Below, piece after piece: positions 29,897 to 39,235 of a DNA stretch of 64,000 bases. This stretch comes from Thermoanaerobacter thermocopriae JCM 7501 (GTDB lineage Bacteria > Bacillota > Thermoanaerobacteria > Thermoanaerobacterales > Thermoanaerobacteraceae). The translations under genes and the position numbers were made by a program. Under the pieces are notes generated by a model. The model saw nothing but the letters and a program-made list of their open reading frames with translations, had not been told where the DNA came from and did no database searches. The stretch covers positions 1 through 64,000 of the forward strand of contig NZ_BAZY01000007.1 of NCBI RefSeq assembly GCF_001310975.1, written 5' to 3'. The stretch's first letter is position 1. Each line of letters starts with the position of its first letter.

Positions 29897-29975
29897 GCTA
29901 TTTCCCTCCTTTTAAACTTTCTATTACATGTTATGAAAAATAAAAATATATGTTACAGGAGGGATTTATACAAAA

Positions 29976-29997
29976 ACAGGGAAGCGGTTTTCCCTGT
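29976..29997 (-). terminator. Terminator of oadA
   Basis: The stem ACAGGGAA / TTCCCTGT reaches into the oadA stop codon and is followed on the - strand by TTTTTG. Confidence 0.82.
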
Positions 29998-31394
29998 CAG
30001 ACTGGATATGTCATATATTCTTTATTAAGAAGAGTTTCATCTATTTGGTATTTTTTTGCCCTTCTATATTCAAAAAACTTCTTTGCTACTTGTGGGAAAA
30101 GAGCATAAGATAAAACATCTTCTTCTTGTTCATAATACTCTTTAATTTCTTCTTTAATCGCTTCAAATTGCGGTTTTAAAAGGTCTGCTGGTCTAACATC
30201 TATTACCTCTTCATCTCCTATTATTTTTTTCTTTATTTCTTCTGAAATTGGCGCTGGTGGTCTACCATACAGTCCTTTCACATAATCTTTTACTTCTTTT
30301 GGTACCATTTTATACCTTTCTCCAGTTATTACATTCAAGACAGCTTGAGTCCCTACCATCTGACTCATAGGGGTAACAAGAGGTGGGTATCCTAATTCTT
30401 CTCTAACTTTAGGAATTTCTTTTAAAACCTCTGGGTACTTATCTAAAGCATTTTGTTGTTTTAATTGGGAAATTAAATTTGATAGCATTCCTCCTGGAAC
30501 TTGATAAATTAATACATCTGTATCTACGCCCATAACCATAGATAAATCTATTTCTTTACTGTGATTTTGTTTTACTTCTTTAAAGTATGAAGCAATTTCT
30601 GATAATAACTCCATATCCAAACCAGTGTCATATTGAGTGCCTTTTAAAATAGCTACCATTGTTTCTGTAGCAGGTTGAGAAGTTCCTAATGCCAAAGGTG
30701 AAATAGCAGTGTCTATTATATCTACTCCAGCCTCTATTGCTTTAAGATAAGTCATAGCCGCCATTCCACTCGTATAATGGCTGTGCAACTGTATAGGAAT
30801 ATTTACTGCATCTTTAAGGCTTTTTACTAACTCATAAGCAACATAAGGAGTTAATATTCCTGACATATCCTTTATGCATATGGAATCCACTCCTAATTCT
30901 GTCAGCTCTTTTGCTACTTTAATATAATGGTCAATGTTGTGAACAGGACTTATAGTATAAACAAGGGTACCTTGAGCGTGGGCTCCCGCTTTTTTAGTAG
31001 CTTTAACGGCAACTTCAAGATTTCGTACATCATTTAAGGCATCAAAAATTCTTATTATATCTATTCCATTTGTGACAGCCTTCTCAACAAATTTTTCTAC
31101 AATATCATCCGGATAATGCCTATATCCTAGTAGATTTTGTCCTCTCAAAAGCATTTGAAGAGGTGTATTTTTTATCTTCTTTTTTAATTTTCTTAATCTT
31201 TCCCATGGGTCCTCATTGAGGAATCTCATACAAGCATCAAAGGTAGCTCCTCCCCACGCTTCAATAGAATAATATCCTACTGCATCCAATTTCTCTGCAA
31301 TTGGAAGCATTTCTTCCGTCGACATTCGAGTAGCCAATAGTGACTGATGAGCATCTCTTAATACAGTTTCTGTGATTTTAATTTTATTGCTCAT
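29997..31394 (-). CDS. oadA: Oxaloacetate decarboxylase alpha / pyruvate carboxylase subunit B-type carboxyltransferase
   Basis: This carboxyltransferase moves the carboxyl group between oxaloacetate or pyruvate and biotin. The 465-residue protein has the HMG-CoA-lyase-like barrel: ETVLRDAHQSLLATRM, EAWGGATFDACMRFLNEDPW, LRGQNLLGYRHYPDD, CIKDMSGILTPY, QLHSHYTSGMAAMTYLKA and DTAISPLALGTSQPATE. The conserved carboxylase domain follows (VPGGMLSNLISQLK, GYPPLVTPMSQMVGTQA). There is no biotinyl domain, so a separate biotin carrier must exist elsewhere. ATG 31394 follows AGGAGGAGGT. It stands alone, with a terminator. Confidence 0.93.
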   Translation of the reverse strand: MSNKIKITETVLRDAHQSLLATRMSTEEMLPIAEKLDAVGYYSIEAWGGATFDACMRFLNEDPWERLRKLKKKIKNTPLQMLLRGQNLLGYRHYPDDIVEKFVEKAVTNGIDIIRIFDALNDVRNLEVAVKATKKAGAHAQGTLVYTISPVHNIDHYIKVAKELTELGVDSICIKDMSGILTPYVAYELVKSLKDAVNIPIQLHSHYTSGMAAMTYLKAIEAGVDIIDTAISPLALGTSQPATETMVAILKGTQYDTGLDMELLSEIASYFKEVKQNHSKEIDLSMVMGVDTDVLIYQVPGGMLSNLISQLKQQNALDKYPEVLKEIPKVREELGYPPLVTPMSQMVGTQAVLNVITGERYKMVPKEVKDYVKGLYGRPPAPISEEIKKKIIGDEEVIDVRPADLLKPQFEAIKEEIKEYYEQEEDVLSYALFPQVAKKFFEYRRAKKYQIDETLLNKEYMTYPV

Positions 31395-31452
31395 ATTAAT
31401 ACCTCCTCCTAAAATATTATACTATTTTTTCAAAAGAAACAAAATAAAAAAA

Positions 31453-31466
31453 GAGCCCAAAGGCTC
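31453..31466 (-). terminator. Terminator of speB
   Basis: The stem GAGCC / GGCTC on the - strand, 8 bases past the restored speB stop, is followed by seven T. Confidence 0.78.
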
Positions 31467-31473
31467 AAAATTT

Positions 31474-32340
31474 TTAAAAGAAAGAAAGAATAGATTCCCT
31501 TATAATCTTAGCTGCTAAAATAGAGGTTATACCAGCTATATCATGAGAAGCGAGACTTCTACTAAATCCATGCCGACTACATTTAAATCTTTTAAAATAT
31601 GAATTACCTCTAATGCCTCTTTTGTAGTTATTCCCCCTGGTTCTGGTGTACCAGTGCCTGGTGCAAAAGCAGGGTCTATAACATCTATATCCAAACTAAT
31701 ATAAATTGGATAATCTTTTATATCATTAATTAACTTTTTCAAAGGTTCAACTACATCGTACAAAAACATATGGATATTTTTTTTGGCAAATTCAAATTCT
31801 TCCTTTTCCCCTGACCTTATTCCAAAACTATACATTTTAGCACCATTCGCAATGTCCCACACTCTTTTCATAACTGTGGCGTGAGAATAAGGTTCACCAA
31901 AAAATTCTTCTCTTAAATCAGTATGGGCATCAAAATGAAGAATTACAAGGTTATCTCCATATTTTTTTAAGTACTCTTTTAAAATTCCATAAGTCACTAA
32001 ATGTTCTCCACCCAAGAATATTCCTTTTTTTTTCACTTTTTAAAATGTTTTCTGTAGTTTTTGAGATTAAATCTAAACTCTTTTCCACATTTCCATAAGG
32101 AAGTACTAAATCTCCCAAATCATAATATTTCTTATCTTCCAATCTTCTATCTAAATATACGCTGTAACATTCTAAACCATAAGAAGCTTGCCTTATCGAA
32201 GCAGGTCCAAAGCGGCTTCCAGCCTTGAAACTCACTGTGTAATCCATAGGCAAACCTACTATAACTACATTTGCCTTTTCATATTCTCCAATAGCCCCTA
32301 AAAACTTTCCTGGATTGACAAGAGATTTCCCTTCTATCAT
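31474..32340 (-). CDS. speB: Agmatinase, two indels
   Basis: SpeB hydrolyses agmatine to putrescine and urea. ATG 32340 follows GAGGTGTAACA, 2 bases after speE. The N-part has GSRFGPASIRQASYGLE. A nine-A run (T at 32025-32033) has one base too many. After correction the protein continues GIFLGGEHLVTYG, LHFDAHTDLREEF, ISLDIDVIDPAFAPGTGTPE and GGITTKEALEV, the complete metal-site set. A missing C at 31550-31551 then hides the ending SPSHDIAGITSILAAKII, stop at 31474. About 288 residues result. With speE and speD it gives putrescine and spermidine; no arginine decarboxylase is in the window. Confidence 0.92.
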
Positions 32341-32342
32341 TG

Positions 32343-33176
32343 TTACACCTCATCAAAAATATCCTTCACAAATTTAGGCAGTACAAAGGCTGCCTTGTGA
32401 ATTTCAGGGGTATAATATTTTGTTTCTATTCTTGGGATAGAATTTATGTCTACTTCTTCAGGGTCATATTTTTTTGAACCCATGGTAAAAGTCCACAAAC
32501 TTCCTGGATAAGTCGGTATTGTTGCTATATATGCTTTTGTAATAGGATATATTTCTTTGAACATTTTGCTGAGCTTGTTTATCAATTTCCCATAAATAAA
32601 AGGTGATTCTGTTTGAGCAACAATAATACCATCTTCTTTTAAGCATTCATATACAGCTTTATAAAAGTCAGAAGTAAAAAGCCCTACAGCTGGCCCAATT
32701 GGGTCAGTAGAATCTACGATCACTACATCAAATTCATTCTTGTGTTCATTAACATATTTAATTCCGTCTCCAATCATTATTTCTACTCTTGGGTCATCTA
32801 ATGCCTGACTTATTGTAGGAAGATATTTTTTAGAATTTCTCACTACAGCTTCATCAATTTCTGCCAACACCACTCTTTCTACCGAAGGGTGCTTTAAGGC
32901 CTCTCTTACTGAGCCTCCATCCCCGCCCCCAACAATTAATACGCTTTTTGGATTTTTATGAGTGAAAAGTGGTACATGTACTATCATTTCATGATATACA
33001 AATTCATCTTCTTCAGTGGTTTGAAGTATCCCATCCAAAGTTAGTATTCTTCCAAATTGATATGTATCAAGTATTGCTAAATGTTGATAAGGTGTTTTTT
33101 CTACTACCAATGTTTCTTTAACTTTCAAAGAGAATCTCAAATTTTCGTCTTGATTTTCTGTAAACCACAATTCCAT
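32343..33176 (-). CDS. speE: Spermidine synthase
   Basis: SpeE transfers an aminopropyl group from decarboxylated SAM to putrescine. The 277-residue protein shows [20 protein letters not shown] at the start, [20 protein letters not shown], the SAM-site motif [31 protein letters not shown] and [14 protein letters not shown] with the catalytic Asp. The open frame extends upstream, but ATG 33176 has GGAGGTG 6 bases away. speB follows 2 bases after its stop, so the two are co-transcribed. Confidence 0.96.
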   Translation of the reverse strand: MELWFTENQDENLRFSLKVKETLVVEKTPYQHLAILDTYQFGRILTLDGILQTTEEDEFVYHEMIVHVPLFTHKNPKSVLIVGGGDGGSVREALKHPSVERVVLAEIDEAVVRNSKKYLPTISQALDDPRVEIMIGDGIKYVNEHKNEFDVVIVDSTDPIGPAVGLFTSDFYKAVYECLKEDGIIVAQTESPFIYGKLINKLSKMFKEIYPITKAYIATIPTYPGSLWTFTMGSKKYDPEEVDINSIPRIETKYYTPEIHKAAFVLPKFVKDIFDEV

Positions 33177-33223
33177 TATAAAACACCTCCACAAGTTTTT
33201 GTTAGTTTTATTGAAAAAAATTT

Positions 33224-33601
33224 TCACTCTCTAAAAAACTCTTTTAATTTAACCATTTGAAAATCGCCTTTTTCCATAAAACCTAATTTACAAAAAAAAT
33301 CTTTATAGAAAGGCATATTGACGCAAGCATTTTCTAACCCCATATCTAGTGCATGATTAAGTACTGCTCTTACCATTAAATTTTCAAATCCTTTATCCCT
33401 GTAGGAAGGCAAAATTGCCAAATTACTTATTATAGCATTATTATTTTCTACTTTCATAGAAATAAAAGCAAAAGGCTTGTCTTCTCTTGCAACCATGAAA
33501 ATCTCTTCTAAGAAATTTAATGGTCCTTTTATCCCACACTCATTAGCAATTTTTTTAATAGTTTCAAAATCCTCTGCTTTGGCGAACTTGATTGAAAACA
33601 T
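33224..33601 (-). CDS. GNAT-family N-acetyltransferase
   Basis: This 125-residue protein has a GNAT fold: the N-terminal [20 protein letters not shown] helix-strand, then a beta strand and the acetyl-CoA motif A region [21 protein letters not shown]. The usual glycine-rich loop (Q/RxxGxG/A) is partly degenerate (RDKGFEN). The C-terminus has [20 protein letters not shown]. Substrate is unknown. ATG 33601 follows TTGAGGTGAAAC. It lies 3 bases after rluB and just before speE, so co-transcription is likely. Confidence 0.8.
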   Translation of the reverse strand: MFSIKFAKAEDFETIKKIANECGIKGPLNFLEEIFMVAREDKPFAFISMKVENNNAIISNLAILPSYRDKGFENLMVRAVLNHALDMGLENACVNMPFYKDFFCKLGFMEKGDFQMVKLKEFFRE

Positions 33602-33604
33602 GTT

Positions 33605-34315
33605 TCACCTCAAGCTTTTTAAATAATTTATTTCTTTGTTTGTCAAATACCTCCACTCTCCTGGTTTTAACCCTTCTAAAGATAACTCTCCAATTTTAGT
33701 TCTCATTAAAGAAATAACAGGATGACCAATGGCTTCACACATTTTTCTAACTTGTCTATTTTTCCCTTCATGAATTTTTATTTCCACAACACTTGTCCCC
33801 TTTTTGACTGTTAAAACCTTTATTTCTGCTTTTGAAGTCACATAGTCCTCTATTAAAAGTCCATTTCTAAACCTTTCTAACTCTTCTTCTGTTGGAATTC
33901 CTTTAATTTTTGCAATATACGTCTTTGCAATTTCATGTCGAGGATGCATCAGTATATTGGCTATCTCTCCATCATTTGTAAGCAACAAAAGCCCCGAAGT
34001 ATCATAATCTAAGCGGCCAACAGGATATATTCTTTCCTTAACTTTAACTAAGTCCATTACCGTAGCCCTACCAAACTGGTCTTTAACAGAAGTAATATAT
34101 CCTGTTGGCTTGTTTAACATAATATAAACTTTTTTCTTTTCTCTTCTCACAATTTTATCATCAAATTCAATTATGTCAACATCAGGATTGATTTTTACTC
34201 CCAATTCTTTTACTTCTTTTCCATTTACTTTTACACGACCTTGTAAAATGTATTCTTCACACTTTCTTCGTGATGCTATTCCACATTCTGCTAAGTATTT
34301 TTGCAACCTTACCAT
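33605..34315 (-). CDS. rluB: Pseudouridine synthase of the RluB/RsuA family
   Basis: This enzyme isomerises a specific uridine to pseudouridine in rRNA. An N-terminal S4 RNA-binding domain (RLQKYLAECGIASRRKCEEYI, GRVKVNGKEVKELG) is followed by the catalytic domain. The catalytic Asp is in PVGRLDYDTSGLLLLTNDG, with KTYIAKIKG and IHEGKNRQVRKMCEAIGHPV downstream. At 236 residues it fits RluB/RsuA-type enzymes; 23S (RluB) is the common assignment in Firmicutes. ATG 34315 has GGGTGAA upstream. It follows the redox pair by 21 bases. Confidence 0.9.
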   Translation of the reverse strand: MVRLQKYLAECGIASRRKCEEYILQGRVKVNGKEVKELGVKINPDVDIIEFDDKIVRREKKKVYIMLNKPTGYITSVKDQFGRATVMDLVKVKERIYPVGRLDYDTSGLLLLTNDGEIANILMHPRHEIAKTYIAKIKGIPTEEELERFRNGLLIEDYVTSKAEIKVLTVKKGTSVVEIKIHEGKNRQVRKMCEAIGHPVISLMRTKIGELSLEGLKPGEWRYLTNKEINYLKSLR

Positions 34316-34336
34316 TTGTGTTCACCCATTTTCCCC

Positions 34337-35620
34337 TTATACAAGTTTTTCTTCATAAATCTTTAATAAATTATTTCTCACAACCCTTTCCTTTATCAAG
34401 TTGGTATCAGTAGTATAAAGACCTAATTGTTTCATCCTTTCAAAATATTCCGCCCCTGCAAAAGTATACCTCTTTTTCAATCCTTCTTTGGCTTTTATGC
34501 ATTCATTAGCATAAGCTATCAAATCGCCAGAAGCTAAATTCCTTGGTAATTCCAAAAGAGGCATGCCAAGAGCTAATCTTACGCTGTTATGCCCAGCAAG
34601 ACATCCTGTCACCATAGCTTCAGTATGTCCAGTAAACAAGCCAGACTTCTCGCCTGCACATAATAAATTATCTAAACCTATAACTTTCATTGTATTGTCT
34701 CGCGGTGCCATTGACAGATATCTTACAGAATTGGCTTTTCCCCCAGAATAAGGGTCATCATAACGCGCTCTTTCTAAACCCGGAATTTTTCTAAGTTTTT
34801 CTAATGGATAAAAAGGTGTCATGAGTTTTACATAACCAGTATCTAATAGTATAACATTTTCTGCGTATTCTGGCAATGCATATTGTTGGCACACTTTCAA
34901 ATTCAATTTTTCCATGTTAATATCTTCTTTAGGCACAGGCAATACTACTACTCCGTCTCTTTCCAGCTTTTCTCTTATCTCTTTGTTTAAAGATTCTTTA
35001 TTTAATTTGCACGAACCACTAAAAGCGCCGTAAACTTCATCTGTCCTCATTCCTAAAAGGTCTTCTACACCTGCCCTATAACTTATGCTAATTCGAGGAC
35101 CAAAAGAAGGACATCTTAAAATACACATAGCACATCCATTTCCATACCTTAGGCAGTTACCCATAGGCCCTGTTGAACCAGTAGTCTCTATAAAAACATC
35201 TCCATATTCTATAGTATCATCAGCCAAAACTATTCCTTTTATTCTTTTGTTGTTCTCCATTACCACATCTACCGCTCTCGCCATCAATTTAATAGTAACA
35301 CCTTTTTCAAGTAACATTTTCCTAATCATTGGTTCCACCATTGTCACATCATACAAACTTGCATGTGCATGACCAGGAAAATTTACATTTACATGTCTCG
35401 CTGCTTTATCTGTTATTTCAATAAGTTCATTGCCACCTAAATATATAAGTTCTTCTGCAGCAGTGTATCTGCCGTTATTTCTCATTATTCCTCCCACAAG
35501 ACCGCATCCCAAAAGCATATCAGTTTTTTCTAAAAGCACTACTTCTGCACCTGCTTTTCGAGCCGTTAAAGCAGCTGCACAACCGGCCCAACCTCCGCCA
35601 ATTACAACAACCTTAACCAT
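34337..35620 (-). CDS. FAD-dependent oxidoreductase (TrmFO/FAD-dependent dehydrogenase-like)
   Basis: This 427-residue flavoprotein begins with the FAD Rossmann motif VVVIGGGWAGCAAALTARKA and EVVLLEKTDMLLG. It has a central ETTGSTGPMGNCLRY and an unusual cysteine cluster, GNGCAMCILRCPSFGPR, that could hold an Fe-S cluster or be redox active. The C-terminus has LLCAGEKSGLFTGHTEAMV, the second FAD contact. ATG 35620 overlaps the upstream gene's stop by 8 bases, so the two are translationally coupled. It is not SdhA-like in length and the substrate is unknown. Confidence 0.82.
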   Translation of the reverse strand: MVKVVVIGGGWAGCAAALTARKAGAEVVLLEKTDMLLGCGLVGGIMRNNGRYTAAEELIYLGGNELIEITDKAARHVNVNFPGHAHASLYDVTMVEPMIRKMLLEKGVTIKLMARAVDVVMENNKRIKGIVLADDTIEYGDVFIETTGSTGPMGNCLRYGNGCAMCILRCPSFGPRISISYRAGVEDLLGMRTDEVYGAFSGSCKLNKESLNKEIREKLERDGVVVLPVPKEDINMEKLNLKVCQQYALPEYAENVILLDTGYVKLMTPFYPLEKLRKIPGLERARYDDPYSGGKANSVRYLSMAPRDNTMKVIGLDNLLCAGEKSGLFTGHTEAMVTGCLAGHNSVRLALGMPLLELPRNLASGDLIAYANECIKAKEGLKKRYTFAGAEYFERMKQLGLYTTDTNLIKERVVRNNLLKIYEEKLV

Positions 35621-36583
35621 GTAACATCTTCCTTTCTAAAGCTTTTCTAATATCCACCTGAACTTTACAGGTTCTTATTTTTTGATTTCCTATCTGAACT
35701 TCACAACTACCGCAAATTCCTTCACCACAGCATATAGTGTTATTGTTTGAAACTGCTAAATAGGCTTCTGGATTATATAAGTCCAAATAATTTAAAATAT
35801 TGATATGTTGTTCATCAGAACCTCCACTAAACACAACTGTTATCTCTATGTCTTTAATTATCTCCTTTAAAATTTTTTGCCCCTCCTCACTTAAAAGGTC
35901 TGTCTCAATTATCGTTATGTTGAAATCTTTTAAATAGTTATTTACAAAATTTACTCCTACTTTTCCCTTGTCTACTATAGTAATAACCTTGTTTTTGTTG
36001 TTTATTAGTTTTGAAATCACAATTACCCCTGGAGCTTGAGCAATTCCTCTCAAAACAACTAAGGCCTTAGAATTGTGAGTTCCTTTAATGTATCTATGGC
36101 CTAAAAGTCCATTCCAATAAGGTCCTCTTAAATAAACCTCTTCTCCTTTTTCAGCTTTTTGAATTAATTTTGTCTTTGGACCGCTAACTTGTATAGCTAT
36201 TTTGATTATCCCTTCAAGCTCGTCAGCATACATTACTGACATTGGAGTATCAAAAAAGATGGACTGGAAATACCCCTTAAAAAAACAAAAGAACCTGGTT
36301 CATTCAAATCTCGCGCCATTTTATTTGGTACTTTAAGAGTCAAAATTATAACTTCTTCGTTAATTTTTTCCTTTTTTAATACCTTAGAAAAAATCGTACT
36401 GCGGGTGGCTTTAGCTTTGTATCCTCCCCACACAAATTCCTGAAAAATACAAACGCCTCTCCAATTACAATCACAAAAATTTTTTCCTTGAAGTTGTGGA
36501 CATACTATGCATTCGTTCAATTCTGCTAAATAGCAAGGGCAATAATCAGTACCTGCGTCAATGCATTCTAATCTATGTGCCAA
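35613..36583 (-). CDS. PyrK-like FAD/NAD-binding electron-transfer protein with Cys-rich N-terminus, one frameshift
   Basis: This resembles the FAD/NAD-binding electron-transfer subunit of dihydroorotate dehydrogenase or sulfide dehydrogenase. The C-terminal [2Fe-2S] site is CCGEGICGSCEV plus RTCKVQVD. A ferredoxin-reductase fold precedes it (EEVYLRGPYWNG, ALVVLRGIAQAPG). An extra N-terminal segment of about 55 residues has eight or nine cysteines (CIDAGTDYCPCYLAELNEC, CPQLQGKNFCDCNWRGVC), probably more Fe-S binding. One T is missing in a six-T run (A at 36252-36257); restoring it joins SSPSFFDTPMSVMYADE. TTG 36583 follows GGAGGTGAGATAAA. Confidence 0.85.
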
Positions 36584-36651
36584 TTTATCTCACCTCCAGT
36601 TTCACAATAATAAAATATTCGTCAAGCATAAAAACTGTGACAAAATAAATT

Positions 36652-36678
36652 ACCCTCCTAGGTTGTATTTAGGAGGGT
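36652..36678. terminator. Hairpin downstream of dacB
   Basis: The 9-bp stem ACCCTCCTA / TAGGAGGGT lies about 50 bases past the restored dacB stop. The - strand tail (AATTTATTTTG) is moderately T-rich. Confidence 0.6.
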
Positions 36679-36726
36679 TTCAGATGAAAAACAAATGTTT
36701 GTCAGCAAATTCAAATGCCTTTTTAA

Positions 36727-37874
36727 TTATATACATGGGGGATTTAATACCCTTAACCAATTTTTTATTATTTTTTGAAAATTGAAACCAAAATCTTCTT
36801 GTTCCACTTTCTTTAAAGCTATACAATTGACATCACATATTTTTTCTTCCCCTATTTTTACTGTCACATAGCCTATTCTTTCACCCTTTTCAATAGGAGC
36901 TTCTACACTTTCAGGGAGATGAAATTCTAAACTTACCTTCTGTTTCTCTTCTTCTGATGCTGGAATAATACATTCTGTTTCACTTACAACCGATATGCTA
37001 TTTTCTTTTCCACCTTTTACTTCTATCTTTTTAATTAGCTCCTCTCTTTTTAATACTCTATAAGCTTATACTTTGAAAAAGCATAATCTAATATTTTTAT
37101 AGAATCTTCCCACATTGGAGGACTATTTAAAACAACTGCAATAAATCTCCTCCCTTCTCTGGTTGCAGAAGATACAAGACATCTACCTGCTTTATTAGTA
37201 AATCCAGTTTTTACTCCATCAGCTCCTTCGTATATCCATAAGAGTTTATTTTTATTCCTTAAATATCTATCCCATTCTTTTCCTTCCCAAGGAATTGTCT
37301 TTTCTTTTGTTGATACAATCTCTGCAAACTTAGGATATCTAAAAGCATATCTTGTTATTAAAGCTAAATCATAAGCAGTAGTATAATGGTCATCAATACC
37401 AATGTCTAAACCAGAAGGAGTAACAAAATGCGTATCATATGCCCCTATTTCCTTTGCCTTTTCGTTCATTATTTTAGCGAAATTTTCCACACTACCGCCT
37501 ATATGTTCTGCAATAGCTGTAGCCGCATCGTTCCCAGAATTTAACATGAGTCCATAAAGCAAGCTTTCCATATCAATTTTTTCTCCTGGCGAAAGCCAGA
37601 TGGAGGAACCTCCAACACTTGCAGCCCTTTTGCTAACAGTTACAATATCCTTCAAATTACCTTTTTCTAAAGCCACCAACAAAGTCATTATTTTTGTAGT
37701 ACTTGCCATTGGCAGTTTCTCATGGGAATTTTTCTCATACAACACTCTTCCTGTCTCTTGATCTATTACAATTGCTGATTTAGCAAAAATAGAAGGATAA
37801 TCGCTATTCGCATACACTTTTACAGAAGACATAAAATACAGTAAAATAAAAAGATAAAACACAAATTTTTTCAT
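36727..37874 (-). CDS. dacB: D-alanyl-D-alanine carboxypeptidase (DacB/PBP5 type), one frameshift
   Basis: This serine DD-carboxypeptidase trims peptidoglycan pentapeptides. It has a signal peptide (KKFVFYLFILLYFMSSVKVYA), the SxxK motif in MASTTKIM, the SxN motif in LMLNSGNDAATA and the KTG motif in DGVKTGFTNKAG. The frame ends at KYKLIEY because one base is missing at about 37068. Restoring it continues through a C-terminal beta domain (AYRVLKREELIKKIEVKGG to IIKNWLRVLNPPCI), stop at 36727, about 382 residues. It follows gerW, which suggests spore-cortex work. A second paralogue (dacF) is at 47189-48333. Confidence 0.88.
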
Positions 37875-37895
37875 TTTATGCCTCCTTTATATACA

Positions 37896-37919
37896 AAAAA
37901 GTGGGGTTCCCCACTTTTT
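37896..37919 (-). terminator. Terminator between gerW and dacB
   Basis: The stem AAAAAGTGGG / CCCACTTTTT with a short loop sits directly after the restored gerW stop. The - strand U tract is good, so dacB may depend on read-through or a weak promoter. Confidence 0.8.
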
Positions 37920-38366
37920 ATATCTCAGTATTGTTGTTCATTGTTGAATTGTGTAACTTTTTTGTCGACTTACCTTTATTAAATAAACTTTGTATTTCTT
38001 CTATCAATTTTGGTGTCAGGTCTATTATCCTCTCCAACATAGCGCTTTGAGTAACTGGCAAGAGTCTGATTTGTCCTTGTCCGACTACCATAAAGCAACA
38101 GGCTGTACAGAAACTCCTGCTCCACTGCCACCTGCAAAAGGCATGCTTTGAGATGAATCTTGTTCTGTAGTACCTTTTTTATCATTCTTTGGCAGGTTAA
38201 TTTCCCCACCTCCAGCAGCAAAGCCAAAAGTAACACGAGAGATAGGGATTATTATTGTTCCATCAGGAGTCTCTACAGCATCTCCTACTATTGTATTGAC
38301 ATCTATCATGTCTTTTAAACTTTCCATGGTTGTTTTCATCAAGGCATCGATTGGGTGGTCACTCAT
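37918..38366 (-). CDS. gerW: Sporulation protein GerW (YtfJ), one frameshift
   Basis: GerW/YtfJ is a conserved spore protein; in Bacillus it is made in the forespore and affects germination. The N-part has HPIDALMKTTMESLKDMIDV, TIVGDAVETPDGTIIIPIS and GFAAGGGE, then a glycine-rich stretch (SMPFAGGSGAGVSVQPVA). One T is missing (A at 38092-38094). Restoring it reads FMVVGQGQIRLLPVTQSAML and IIDLTPKLIEEIQSLFNKG, ending at 37918, about 149 residues. ATG 38366 follows GGGGAGGTG. It follows the DUF2953 gene by 6 bases, as ytfI-ytfJ in Bacillus. Confidence 0.9.
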
Positions 38367-38372
38367 ATATTT

Positions 38373-38981
38373 TCACCTCCCCTTTAAACTACCCACAAAC
38401 TTTATTCCATTAATAATAATATTACCACAGCTTATTTTAAATATGCAAATTAAATTTCCCTCTAGCATATTTTGGCCATAAGAGGGTGTAATATGAACCT
38501 CAGGAGCAGCAGTAAAGGTAGCATTATTATATATCGGCATAAGAGCTTGATATACTATGCCCCATAAAAAGCCACTCAAAATAGCGGTCCAGGCTGCATC
38601 TTCTAAGCCAATTCTTATATTTAGATAAAATTTATGCACTATGGCATCTTTTAGCATATCTTTTAGAAATTCTATAATCTTGAAAAAATCTTCACATCTT
38701 ATATCTAACGTCGAAAACTTCTTTTCTTTATTAAGTCTATTTAATTTTTGTGCATCTTCACTTTTATGCATCTTGATACCAAAAATCTTAAAATCCAACT
38801 GCTCTTTTTCATTTTCTTTTTGTATTTTAATAGTTAAAAAATTTACTAAAAATATATTAGTTGTTATTTCTAGGGAAATATTTTTCTCCTCTTTATACGC
38901 TTTTAATTTAATTTTAATAGGCACAAAATATAGTAATATCAAAAAAATAAGGAGTATAAAAACCGCAGATAAATATCTCAT
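38373..38981 (-). CDS. DUF2953 membrane protein (YtfI-like)
   Basis: This 202-residue protein of unknown function is usually paired with gerW. An N-terminal membrane helix (YLSAVFILLIFLILLYFVPI) leads into a beta-rich domain. A central charged segment (HKSEDAQKLNRLNKEKKFS) precedes the DUF2953 part with RIGLEDAAWTAILSGFLWGI and EVHITPSYGQNMLEG. ATG 38981 follows GAGGTG, which overlaps an upstream in-frame start that I reject. It is the first gene of the DUF2953-gerW unit. No clear promoter was found in the 240-base gap upstream. Confidence 0.82.
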   Translation of the reverse strand: MRYLSAVFILLIFLILLYFVPIKIKLKAYKEEKNISLEITTNIFLVNFLTIKIQKENEKEQLDFKIFGIKMHKSEDAQKLNRLNKEKKFSTLDIRCEDFFKIIEFLKDMLKDAIVHKFYLNIRIGLEDAAWTAILSGFLWGIVYQALMPIYNNATFTAAPEVHITPSYGQNMLEGNLICIFKISCGNIIINGIKFVGSLKGR

Positions 38982-39186
38982 CTTTTTACACCTCATACAC
39001 CACTATTTATAAATCTTTTTAATAAAAATTTAGGTCTTTATTATATTTTTGGTAAAAAGATTGATGCTTATTAAAAACTGCCTACTTTTTATCCATATAA
39101 AGGAAATATAGTATCTTAATATATGATAATCTCTTTTTGAAAAAAAACAGCAAGTATAATTACTAAAAACTTCTAGATAAAATTAT

Positions 39187-39220
39187 AGCAGGTCAGCTCT
39201 TTATAAAAAGAGCACCTGCT
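39187..39220 (-). terminator. Terminator of the DUF1002 gene
   Basis: A two-part stem (AGCAGGT/ACCTGCT outside, GCTCTTT/AAAGAGC inside, 2-base bulge) lies 16 bases after the gene and is followed by ATAATTTTAT on the - strand. Confidence 0.72.
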
Positions 39221-39235
39221 TTTATATTCCATTAA

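Noticed and set aside
29896-29960. Sigma-E or sigma-K promoter for the LysM gene
   Set aside because: A CATAACAT-like box exists but no -35 at suitable spacing.
36684-36785. Short + strand ORF with an apparent ribosome site after dacB
   Set aside because: The GGAGGG is one arm of the dacB terminator hairpin, and the ORF lies antisense over the restored end of dacB.
38997-39235. Forespore promoter upstream of DUF2953-gerW
   Set aside because: No sigma-F or sigma-G pair with acceptable spacing was found in this interval.
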